A stretch of DNA of 37,154 bases. It comes from an uncultured Acidimicrobiales bacterium. Lineage in GTDB: Bacteria; Actinomycetota; Acidimicrobiia; Acidimicrobiales; SHLQ01. Below the pieces are notes generated by a model that did not search any database, was not told the origin of the DNA, and saw only the letters and a program-made list of their open reading frames with translations. Within the stretch, counting starts at the first letter, position 1. Every line of letters begins with the position of its first letter. Positions 1 to 7,407 of this stretch are shown here, one piece after another. The stretch spans positions 1 to 37,154 of the forward strand of contig CALLAA010000253.1 of NCBI GenBank assembly GCA_938002955.1, in the 5' to 3' direction. Both the position numbers and the translations under genes were made by a program.

Positions 1-2
1 GT

Positions 3-1184
3 CGAGCGACCGAGGACGAGTCATCCTTTCTGCAGACCGTGCTTACCGGCGGTCTGCGTCAGGGCGCGCTCGATGGGGTGATGACGACAGCGATTGCGAA
101 AGCTGCGGGTGTGCCGGTTGCGTCGGTCCGACGTGCCGCCATGTTCTCTGGAGACCTTGGTGAGTCTGCGCTCGTGGCTCTCGACAGTGGTCGCTCCGGA
201 CTCGATGCGATTGGATTGGTCGTTGGCCGAGGGGTTCAGCCCATGCTGGCCGCAACCGCAACGTCGGTCACTGAAGCGCTTACCGAATTGGACGGGGAAG
301 TATCGGTGCAGGCGAAGTTGGATGGCATTCGACTTCAGGTGCATCGCTCCGGTGAACAGGTCTGGCTCTTTACGCGAAACCTGAACGACGTGACCGAACG
401 GTTACCCGGCGTCTGCGACATCGTGCGTTCGTTCCCGGTGACGAACGTTGTGCTTGACGGCGAACTGATCGGGTTGGCCGAGGACTCCCCAGAGATGTTT
501 CAGGACACGGCGTCGACGTTTAGCTCCGCGGGCGACAGTGCCCGAGTGGAGTTGCAGGTCCAGTTCTTCGACATCTTGCATCGGGACGGGGTCGACCTGG
601 TCGACGAGGCGCTGTCGGTTCGGTTGGGTCACCTGGCCGAAGTTGTCGAAGATCGAGCGGTGGCCGGAATCGTGACCGAGGAAGCCGACGAAGCCGAGGC
701 GTTTGCGAGGAAGACACTCGATGCCGGACACGAAGGCGTGATGGTCAAATCAATGACGTCGGAATACGCAGCTGGTCGGCGTGGAAAGACCTGGCGCAAG
801 GTGAAGCCGGTACATACGTACGACCTGGTCGTGCTCGGGGCCGAGTGGGGCCATGGTCGACGAACGGGTTGGCTTTCGAACCTGCACCTCGGTGCGCGTG
901 ACGGAGATGGCTTTGTGATGGTTGGCAAGACGTTCAAGGGGCTGACCGATGACTTGCTCCGCTTTCAAACCGAGGCCCTCGGTGAGCGCGAAACGCATCG
1001 AGAGGGGATCACGGTGTTCGTGCGACCCGAGTTGGTTGTCGAGATTGCAATCGATGGGGTGCAACGCTCGACGACGTATCCGGGCGGACTGGCGTTGCGC
1101 TTTGCGCGGGTGAAGCAGTACCGGCAGGACAAGACCGCCGAGGAAGCAAACACGCTCGATGACCTGCGCGCCCTGATCCGCTGA
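3..1184 (+). CDS. lig: ATP-dependent DNA ligase, 5'-truncated by the window edge
   Basis: Seals nicks in duplex DNA through an enzyme-adenylate intermediate. The reading frame is open from base 3, so the true start lies upstream; 393 residues are visible, against about 500 for actinobacterial LigB-type enzymes (family knowledge). Visible in order: the end of the N-terminal DNA-binding domain (GGLRQGALDGV), motif I KLDGIR with the adenylated lysine codon at 315–317, motif III (LDGELIG), motif IV (EGVMVKS), motif V (KTWRKVKP), then an OB-fold region ending at TGA. A GTG at 39 could be taken for a start but falls inside the conserved N-terminal domain, so it is rejected. The gene converges on the phosphatase gene downstream. 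This is probably the accessory ATP-type ligase, since bacteria use an NAD-dependent LigA for replication (inference). Confidence 0.93.
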   Translation, partial: RATEDESSFLQTVLTGGLRQGALDGVMTTAIAKAAGVPVASVRRAAMFSGDLGESALVALDSGRSGLDAIGLVVGRGVQPMLAATATSVTEALTELDGEVSVQAKLDGIRLQVHRSGEQVWLFTRNLNDVTERLPGVCDIVRSFPVTNVVLDGELIGLAEDSPEMFQDTASTFSSAGDSARVELQVQFFDILHRDGVDLVDEALSVRLGHLAEVVEDRAVAGIVTEEADEAEAFARKTLDAGHEGVMVKSMTSEYAAGRRGKTWRKVKPVHTYDLVVLGAEWGHGRRTGWLSNLHLGARDGDGFVMVGKTFKGLTDDLLRFQTEALGERETHREGITVFVRPELVVEIAIDGVQRSTTYPGGLALRFARVKQYRQDKTAEEANTLDDLRALIR

Positions 1185-1191
1185 GCGAATA

Positions 1192-1279
1192 TCGCGGATC
1201 TCGACCGGGAGTGTCGAGCAATGGCCGCCTTGGGCTACAGCGTCGGTTTCGCGGATCTCGACCGGGAGTGTCGAGCAAT
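1192..1279. repeat. Pair of identical 31-nt direct repeats, each with a hairpin
   Basis: Two identical 31-nt copies lie at 1192–1222 and 1249–1279, 57 nt apart start to start, in the gap between two convergent genes. Each copy contains a perfect 6-bp inverted repeat, CTCGAC / GTCGAG, around a 7-nt loop. The second copy ends on the first base of the phosphatase stop codon. The position suggests a bidirectional transcription terminator without a T tract, duplicated once; this role is inference. Confidence 0.7.
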
Positions 1280-1746
1280 TAATAGGGCCCGAGGAACGTG
1301 GCTTCGGTGATGTCGTTGCCGCGCGTGCGCAGCTCCCAGGTAGATCCCTTTGCCCAGGCTCGTTGGCCCGCGATGACCATGCCTTCGCGAGCGAGGGTTT
1401 GAATGGCGTCGGGAATGATGTCGCCGTGGCTGCATAGTGCCGCGGTGGTGTTGGATTGGGCGAGTGTTCGAAGCAGGTGGAGGGCCATGGTTGCGCTTTG
1501 GCCTTCGAGCAGAGCGGGTTCGATCTCGACCTCGACGCCGAGGTGTTCGGCTAACGGTACGACCGTCTCGACGCAGCGGACTGCGGCCGATGAGTAGACC
1601 TGGGTGATGCCTTTGTCGCCGAGAAGCGAGATGAGGCCGCTGGCTTGATCGTGGCCGACAGCATCGAGCGGACGGTCAAGGTCATTCCCAGATCCGAAGT
1701 GTCCGCGGGTTCCTGCGGAGGCGTGGCGTACGAGGTAGAGGGTCAT
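1279..1746 (-). CDS. SixA-like histidine phosphatase family protein
   Basis: A 155-residue member of the histidine phosphatase superfamily, closest in size and motif to SixA phosphohistidine phosphatases. The N-terminus reads MTLYLVRHASAG, holding the catalytic Arg-His pair; a second conserved histidine lies in CSHGD in the C-terminal half. The frame is open upstream to 1887, but the family begins right at the LVRH strand, so the ATG at 1746 is chosen. No clear Shine-Dalgarno sequence precedes it. It is divergent from the PadR gene with about 70 bp between the starts. The substrate cannot be read from sequence; SixA acts on phosphohistidine in phosphorelays, but other members act on small phosphoesters. 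Confidence 0.85.
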   Translation of the reverse strand: MTLYLVRHASAGTRGHFGSGNDLDRPLDAVGHDQASGLISLLGDKGITQVYSSAAVRCVETVVPLAEHLGVEVEIEPALLEGQSATMALHLLRTLAQSNTTAALCSHGDIIPDAIQTLAREGMVIAGQRAWAKGSTWELRTRGNDITEATFLGPY

Positions 1747-1806
1747 CGAGGTGAAAGTGTACGTTGCCCTGCCGGCTCCCGATAATCCGTTTTCGCGACG
1801 TTTCTG

Positions 1807-1812
1807 TACTCT
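1807..1812 (+). promoter_or_regulatory. -10 box of a probable leaderless promoter for padR
   Basis: TACTCT sits 7 nt before the ATG at 1820, so transcription would start at or next to the start codon. No Shine-Dalgarno sequence lies between, as expected for a leaderless mRNA. Confidence 0.55.
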
Positions 1813-1819
1813 GCGACGT

Positions 1820-2149
1820 ATGGCAACACCGTTTCGATTGACCTCGCAGACTCGCCTCCTGTTGACGTACCTTCTCGGTGACGCCACCAGTGATCACTAC
1901 GGGTTTGAGATCCTGAAGGCCACGGGTTTGAAGCCGGGCACGCTCTATCCCACGTTTGCTCGGCTCGAGGAGGCGGGGTGGATCGAGGGGCGTTGGGAAC
2001 ACATCGATGTGGAGACCACGAACCGGCCAGCCCGTCGCTATTACCGCTTGACCGCGCACGGGTCTACCGAGGCTACTGCGGCCCTTGCTCGCCATGCCGA
2101 GAAGGCCGCCTTGAAGGCACCCACGGTGCTTGGCGGTTTGTCTTCGTGA
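1820..2149 (+). CDS. PadR-family transcriptional regulator
   Basis: A 109-residue winged-helix regulator. The PadR core is clear: DHYGFEILKATGLKPGTLYP, then FARLEEAGWIEGRWE and the wing RPARRYYRLTAHG. It lacks the long C-terminal coiled coil, so it belongs to the short PadR type. The frame extends upstream to 1751, but the ATG at 1820 is preferred because the family begins near here and a -10-like box sits 7 nt before it. Its stop overlaps the GTG start of the next gene by 4 nt (GTGA), which implies translational coupling. PadR genes of this kind usually control the membrane protein encoded with them (family knowledge; the ligand is unknown here). Confidence 0.92.
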   Translation: MATPFRLTSQTRLLLTYLLGDATSDHYGFEILKATGLKPGTLYPTFARLEEAGWIEGRWEHIDVETTNRPARRYYRLTAHGSTEATAALARHAEKAALKAPTVLGGLSS

Positions 2150-2937
2150 GGCGTCTCGCCGCGCTGTTGATCGCCGTGGCCTGCAAGCTGGTGCCAACGC
2201 ACTTGCGCGCACAGTATGAAGCGGAGTGGTCTGCGGAGTGTCAGACGATCGCCCTGTCCCATGGCGTGCGTTCGTCGTTGAGCTACGCCGGGCGTCTGGT
2301 CTTGGGCGCGCCGCGGACAGGGTTTGTGCTTCGTACCAACAACCGCCCGGTCTTGTTTGATGTGTTGTTGCTGAGTATCACGTTGATGGTTCCGACGGTG
2401 TTCTTCATGGTGCATGCAGTCGTCACCCGCCAATCGCTCGTGGCGCTTGCCTACAGCGGCCTTTGTATAGGTCTGCTCGTGGTGGCGTCGTCTGCGTGGA
2501 GCGCGGAGTCCGGGTTATTCGGTGGCAAGATTTCGGCGTCGGGACTGATCATCGTGTTGGTCTGCTCGGCTGCGATCACCTTCATGAATTTGCTGGCTGA
2601 TACGCACAACCCTGCGCTCGACGGCCCGATCCGTGTCCTCCCTGGAAGCGTCGGGGTGCAGATCGGCCTCCTCGTCGTCATGCTCTCGGCGTGGCTTGGA
2701 GCTCAGCGCGTCGAGGTCGCACGGTTAGGTCTCTCGCTCATGACGTTGGGTCTCGTGATTTGGGCGACGATCGGTGTTCTGAATACGGTGCTGGTCGAGA
2801 CGTGGGGGGAGCGGATCTTCCATGCGGTGTCGGTGCCGTCCGCCTTGGCGGTCGCGAGCGGATGCTGGTTGATCCGGCGTGAGGGTCCGGCCTTGATCGC
2901 ACCGAAACCGAGCCAGGAAGTCGTACTCGTTTCGTAG
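2146..2937 (+). CDS. Multi-pass membrane protein coupled to PadR
   Basis: A 263-residue protein starting at the GTG that overlaps the PadR stop. The cytoplasmic N-terminus includes LRAQYEAEWSAE, resembling the short amphipathic prefix found in PadR-linked permease-like proteins. About six hydrophobic helices follow, for example LFDVLLLSITLMVPTVFF and ARLGLSLMTLGLVIWATIG. No enzyme or transporter motif is visible. The upstream extension of the frame (to 1978) overlaps padR and is not used. It is probably a membrane stress or efflux-related partner regulated by the PadR protein; this rests on gene pairing only. Confidence 0.8.
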   Translation: MRRLAALLIAVACKLVPTHLRAQYEAEWSAECQTIALSHGVRSSLSYAGRLVLGAPRTGFVLRTNNRPVLFDVLLLSITLMVPTVFFMVHAVVTRQSLVALAYSGLCIGLLVVASSAWSAESGLFGGKISASGLIIVLVCSAAITFMNLLADTHNPALDGPIRVLPGSVGVQIGLLVVMLSAWLGAQRVEVARLGLSLMTLGLVIWATIGVLNTVLVETWGERIFHAVSVPSALAVASGCWLIRREGPALIAPKPSQEVVLVS

Positions 2938-2978
2938 CGCCGGGTCGGGGTGTTGGCGATCGTGTCACACCCCATCAC

Positions 2979-2984
2979 TACGTT
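2979..2984 (+). promoter_or_regulatory. -10 box of a probable leaderless promoter for lhr
   Basis: TACGTT lies 6 nt before the GTG at 2991, with no Shine-Dalgarno sequence in between. Confidence 0.5.
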
Positions 2985-2990
2985 TGACGC

Positions 2991-5900
2991 GTGGCCATTA
3001 TCGAGACAGACCTTTCCGCTTCGCCAAACGGCGTGGCGCCTATCGTCGACCGCCCAACGCTGTTTGAGCACGCTGGCATGGAGTCGTTTCATCCGGCGGT
3101 GCGAGCGTGGTTCGGTGAACGCTTTCCTGATGGTCCAACACCTCCTCAGCGGGCGGCCTGGCCATATATCGCTGCTCGCCTCGACACGTTGGTGGCTGCT
3201 CCCACCGGGTCGGGTAAGACACTGTCGGCGTTCCTTGTTGCCATCGACCGGCTGTACAAGGCCCACGAGCGGGGCGAGCCAACCGACGGTGTTGCACGGG
3301 TTGTGTATGTGTCCCCGCTGAAGGCACTCGCAGTCGATATTGCCGAGAACCTCGAGCGGCCGCTCCTCGAGATTGCGTCCATCGCAAAGGCAATGGGGTT
3401 TGGTGCGCCGACGATTCGGGTCGGGGTCCGGTCTGGCGATACGCCGACGTCTGCTCGCGCCGCCATGGTGAAGAAGCCTCCGGCGTTTATTGTCACCACG
3501 CCAGAGTCGCTGTATCTCATGTGCACCTCGTCAAAGGCGAGAGCCGCCCTGAGTACTGTCGACACGGTGATCGTCGACGAGATCCACTCGCTCGCGCGCG
3601 ACAAGCGAGGCTCGCACCTATCGCTAACGCTCGAACGGCTCGATCACATCTGCCGTTCGGCTCGCGACGAATCGTTCGTTCGGGTGGGGTTATCGGCAAC
3701 ACAAAAACCCATTTCGACCGTGGCCAACTTGCTCGTCGGCAATCGGCTCGATGACAACGGCGAGCCGGTCTGCAAGGTGGTCGACGAAGGACATGTTCGC
3801 GAACTCGATCTCGACCTCGTAGTACCGCCGTCGGAGATGGAGGCGATTGCGCCGGCCGAACAGATGGGGGAGATCCTCGACAACATCGCAGAGCTCGTCG
3901 AAGCCCACACCACGACCTTGATCTTTGTGAACACTCGCCGGATGGCCGAGCGAATCAGTCATGAACTCGGGGAGCGTCTCGCCGAACGGGACGAGGGCGC
4001 TGAAGCCAACGTCGTTGCCCACCACGGCAGCCTCTCAAAGGACCGCAGACTGATGGTCGAGCAGCGGCTGCGTGCTGGCGATCTGAAGGCGCTGGTCGCC
4101 ACCGCTTCGCTCGAGCTCGGCATCGACGTTGGCCCGGTCGACCTTGTTTGCCAGCTGGGCTCGCCTCGGAACATCGCGACGTTCTTGCAGCGTGTTGGGC
4201 GAGCAAACCACAATCGATACGGGGTTCCCAAGGGGCGGCTCTACCCGCAGACTCGGGACGACTTGGTGGAGTGTTGCGCATTGCTGACGGCGGTCCACGG
4301 AGGGCGACTCGATGCGTTGCTTCCGCCGGTCGCTCCGCTCGATATTTTGATCCAGCAGCTGGTCGCCGAAGTATCGGCAGAGGAATGGGACGTCGACGAC
4401 CTGTTTGCGCTGGCGACGCGGGCAAGCCCATATCGGGATCTGTGCCGAGGCGACTTCGATCAGTGCCTGGCGGTTGCCGCCGAGGGAGTCCAGACCGGGC
4501 GCGGTGTTCGTTCGCATTGGATCCATCACGACGATGTAAATCGCGAGGTTCGCGGTCGGCGGGGCGCACGGATGGCTGCGCTGACGAGCGGCGGAGCGAT
4601 CCCCGAGCTCGGTGACTACCGGGTGCTCCTCGACCCCGATGACACCTTCATTGGTTCCGTCAACGAGGACTGGGCCACCGAGTCGATGCCGGGCGACATC
4701 TTCACCCTCGGTACCCACAGCTGGCGGATTCGCCGGATCGAGCCTGGGGTTGTCCGCGTGGTCGATGCCGAGGGTTTGCCGCCGACGATTCCGGTGTGGT
4801 TCGGCGAGGCGCCTGGCCGCACGCTGGAGCTGAGCGAGGAGGTGTGCTCGATTCGTCGGGCGGTCGAAGAGCGCCTTCGGGCCGGCGACCCAGACGCGGC
4901 CCGAGCGTGGCTTATGGGGGCGGCACAGATCGATGCCGAACCAGCCCAGCAGGTGATTCGCTACCTCGCTGCATCGCTCGCAATCTTGGGGACCTTGCCA
5001 ACTCGCGACAAGCTGGTCATCGAACGATTCTTCGACGAGACCGGCGGTATGCAACTGATCGTGCACTCGCCACACGGGGCCCGGCTCAATCGTGGCTTCG
5101 GGCTGGCCTTGCGAAAGAAGTTCTGTAAGAACTTCGATTTCGAACTCCAGGCTGCGGCCTCTGATGACGCCGTGTGTTTGTCGCTCGGGCCGCAGCACAG
5201 CTTTCCGCTTGGCGATGTCGCAGGCTTTCTCAAGTCGAAGTCGGTCGAGGCCACGCTGACCAATGCCACCCTCGTCCCTCCTTCGCCAATGTTTTTGAGC
5301 CGTTGGCGCTGGAATCTCAACCGGTCGTTGCTCGTGCTTCGTTGGAAGGGTGGGCGCAAGAATCCGCCGCCGATCCAGCGGATGGAGGCCGACGACATGA
5401 TGGCAGCGTTGTTTCCGGTGGCTGCGGCCTGCCAGGAGAATGTTTCGGGTCCGATCGAGCTTCCTGACCATGTCATTGTTCGCCAGACGATGGACGACAC
5501 GCTTCGGGAGGCGATGGACATCGACGGGCTTCGGGGCTTGGTCGAACGGCTCGAGCGCGGCGAGCTTGAGGTGGTCACCGTCGACTCCACCGAACCGTCA
5601 CCGCTGTGTCATGAGCTATTGGTCGGTCGCGCGTTTACGTTTTTGGATGATGCCGAGGCGATCGATCGGCGCAGTCGTGCGGTGCCGCTTCGTCGTGGCC
5701 TACCGGTCGATCTCACCGAGATCGGCACGGTTTCGCCCGATGCGGTGGCCGAGGTCGCCCAGCAGGTCATCCCCGATCCGGCGAGTCCTGATGAGCTGTA
5801 TGAGTTGATCGAGTCGCTGGTGGTGACTCGGGCGCAGGATTGTTGGCGGACGATGTTCGACGAGCTCGTGCGTGCGGGTCGAGCAGTCGCGGTCGTGGCC

Positions 5901-7364
5901 GATGCCGACGATGGCGAGTTTTGGACGGTTGGTGCCGATCACATTGCTGCGGCAGCGTTGCGCCCGGATCTGTGGCCAGGCGTCGAAACGACGTCCGATG
6001 ACCGTGTCGATGCGTTGTCGACGGCGGTCCGGGGTCGGCTCGATTGCTGTGCGGTCACGACGGCGGAAAAGTTGGCGGTGCAGCTCGGTGTCGATCGTTC
6101 GGCGGTCGAGTTCACGTTGGTCGGCCTCGAGAGCGAGGGCTTCGCAATTCGAACGTCGGCTCGCCTACCGAGCCAACGGCAAACGAGTTCTGTCGGTGGG
6201 GTGGGGATCCGAACGGAAGTTTCGGCGGAAAATTGGGCGTCGAGGCGGCTGCTGTCGCGTATGCACGTGTACTCCCAGAAGGGGAAGCGTGCACGCGTCG
6301 AGCAGGCGACCGCCCAGGACTACATGCGGTTCTTGTTCGAATGGCAACACGTTGCGCCCGGGTCTCAGCTCAGCGGTGTCGACGGCCTGACGAACGTGGT
6401 GGCGCAGTTGCAGGGTTGGCATGCGGCAGCAGCGGCGTGGGAACCGCATCTCCTGTCGTCTCGCCTCACCGACTTTCGTCCCGAGGTGCTCGACCGGCGC
6501 AGTCTCGCGGGCGATCTGACGTGGGGTCGCATGGTGGCTTGCTCGACGGAGTCGGCTCGCCCCACAGCCACGAAGGCAACGCCGATCACGCTCGCGCTCC
6601 GCAACGATCTCGAGTGGCTTGTCGCTGCGGTACGCGGCGATAGCGCTCCAGACGATCTCGGTGATGGGTGTGCTCGCGAGCTTCTCGATGAGCTGCGAAC
6701 ACGTGGAGCCCGGTTCCATCATGAGCTCGGCTCGGGCACCGGCCGTATCCCAACCGATGTCGAACAAGGGCTGTGGGAGCTCGTGTGGCGGGGGTTGATT
6801 CACGCCGACAGCTTTCATGCGGTCCGGTCGTTGTTCGATGCGCGCGATCGCGGCCAGGGGCCGAAGCGGGCCGGTCGAGGTCTGCGGCGCGGTACAGCGG
6901 CTCGCCATGGTGGTGAGGGGCGGTGGACGGTGTTTGTTGATCACGAACTCGACGCCGACCGTGATGAGCTCGCCGAAGCCGTCGCCGAGCAGCTGTTGGC
7001 TCGCTGGGGTGTGGTGTTTCATGCCGTTGTGCAGCGGGAACAACTCGCGCTGCCCTGGCGTGAGGTGCTGTGGGCTCTGCGCCGGTTGGAGGCGCGTGGG
7101 CAGATTCGTGGCGGCCGGTTCGTCAGTGGCTTCAGCGGCGAGCAGTACGCGCTTGGCGAAGCTGCCCAGCACCTCGATCGCATGCGAGGAACCGAACGGT
7201 CAGGTGTACGGATCGCGTTGAATGCATGCGATCCGCTAAACCTCACCGGCGTCATCACTCCCGGGGATCGGATCCCAGCGCGCCGGTCGCTCACTATCGA
7301 GTACGAAGATGGCGTGCCACTGCTGGCCGAGCCGGCTACCGCAATTGGGGCCTCAGAACTGTAG
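2991..7364 (+). CDS. lhr: Lhr-type superfamily 2 ATP-dependent helicase
   Basis: A 1457-residue 3'-5' helicase of the Lhr family, which translocates on single-stranded DNA and unwinds RNA:DNA hybrids (family knowledge). Visible motifs: Walker A APTGSGKT (about residues 70–77), Ia VSPLKAL, DEIH box (about 196–199), motif III GLSATQKP, then in the second RecA domain TLIFVNTRRMAERI, the motif V region TASLELGIDVG and motif VI QRVGRANH. The long C-terminal half holds the winged-helix and Lhr-specific domains; full length is about 1500, so the gene looks intact. The GTG start follows a -10-like box by 6 nt. It stands alone between the PadR module and a GGDEF-EAL gene, so no operon partner suggests its pathway; a repair role is the usual inference. 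Confidence 0.96.
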   Translation: MAIIETDLSASPNGVAPIVDRPTLFEHAGMESFHPAVRAWFGERFPDGPTPPQRAAWPYIAARLDTLVAAPTGSGKTLSAFLVAIDRLYKAHERGEPTDGVARVVYVSPLKALAVDIAENLERPLLEIASIAKAMGFGAPTIRVGVRSGDTPTSARAAMVKKPPAFIVTTPESLYLMCTSSKARAALSTVDTVIVDEIHSLARDKRGSHLSLTLERLDHICRSARDESFVRVGLSATQKPISTVANLLVGNRLDDNGEPVCKVVDEGHVRELDLDLVVPPSEMEAIAPAEQMGEILDNIAELVEAHTTTLIFVNTRRMAERISHELGERLAERDEGAEANVVAHHGSLSKDRRLMVEQRLRAGDLKALVATASLELGIDVGPVDLVCQLGSPRNIATFLQRVGRANHNRYGVPKGRLYPQTRDDLVECCALLTAVHGGRLDALLPPVAPLDILIQQLVAEVSAEEWDVDDLFALATRASPYRDLCRGDFDQCLAVAAEGVQTGRGVRSHWIHHDDVNREVRGRRGARMAALTSGGAIPELGDYRVLLDPDDTFIGSVNEDWATESMPGDIFTLGTHSWRIRRIEPGVVRVVDAEGLPPTIPVWFGEAPGRTLELSEEVCSIRRAVEERLRAGDPDAARAWLMGAAQIDAEPAQQVIRYLAASLAILGTLPTRDKLVIERFFDETGGMQLIVHSPHGARLNRGFGLALRKKFCKNFDFELQAAASDDAVCLSLGPQHSFPLGDVAGFLKSKSVEATLTNATLVPPSPMFLSRWRWNLNRSLLVLRWKGGRKNPPPIQRMEADDMMAALFPVAAACQENVSGPIELPDHVIVRQTMDDTLREAMDIDGLRGLVERLERGELEVVTVDSTEPSPLCHELLVGRAFTFLDDAEAIDRRSRAVPLRRGLPVDLTEIGTVSPDAVAEVAQQVIPDPASPDELYELIESLVVTRAQDCWRTMFDELVRAGRAVAVVADADDGEFWTVGADHIAAAALRPDLWPGVETTSDDRVDALSTAVRGRLDCCAVTTAEKLAVQLGVDRSAVEFTLVGLESEGFAIRTSARLPSQRQTSSVGGVGIRTEVSAENWASRRLLSRMHVYSQKGKRARVEQATAQDYMRFLFEWQHVAPGSQLSGVDGLTNVVAQLQGWHAAAAAWEPHLLSSRLTDFRPEVLDRRSLAGDLTWGRMVACSTESARPTATKATPITLALRNDLEWLVAAVRGDSAPDDLGDGCARELLDELRTRGARFHHELGSGTGRIPTDVEQGLWELVWRGLIHADSFHAVRSLFDARDRGQGPKRAGRGLRRGTAARHGGEGRWTVFVDHELDADRDELAEAVAEQLLARWGVVFHAVVQREQLALPWREVLWALRRLEARGQIRGGRFVSGFSGEQYALGEAAQHLDRMRGTERSGVRIALNACDPLNLTGVITPGDRIPARRSLTIEYEDGVPLLAEPATAIGASEL

Positions 7365-7407
7365 AGAGTCCTTAACCAAGGGGCACGAGTCGCCGACCTA
7401 AACACCT

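Noticed and set aside
4035-5471. A 478-codon minus-strand frame inside lhr (and similar long frames inside pdtaS and mfd)
   Set aside because: They are codon-bias shadows of the true plus-strand genes; the plus-strand proteins carry all family motifs through these regions.
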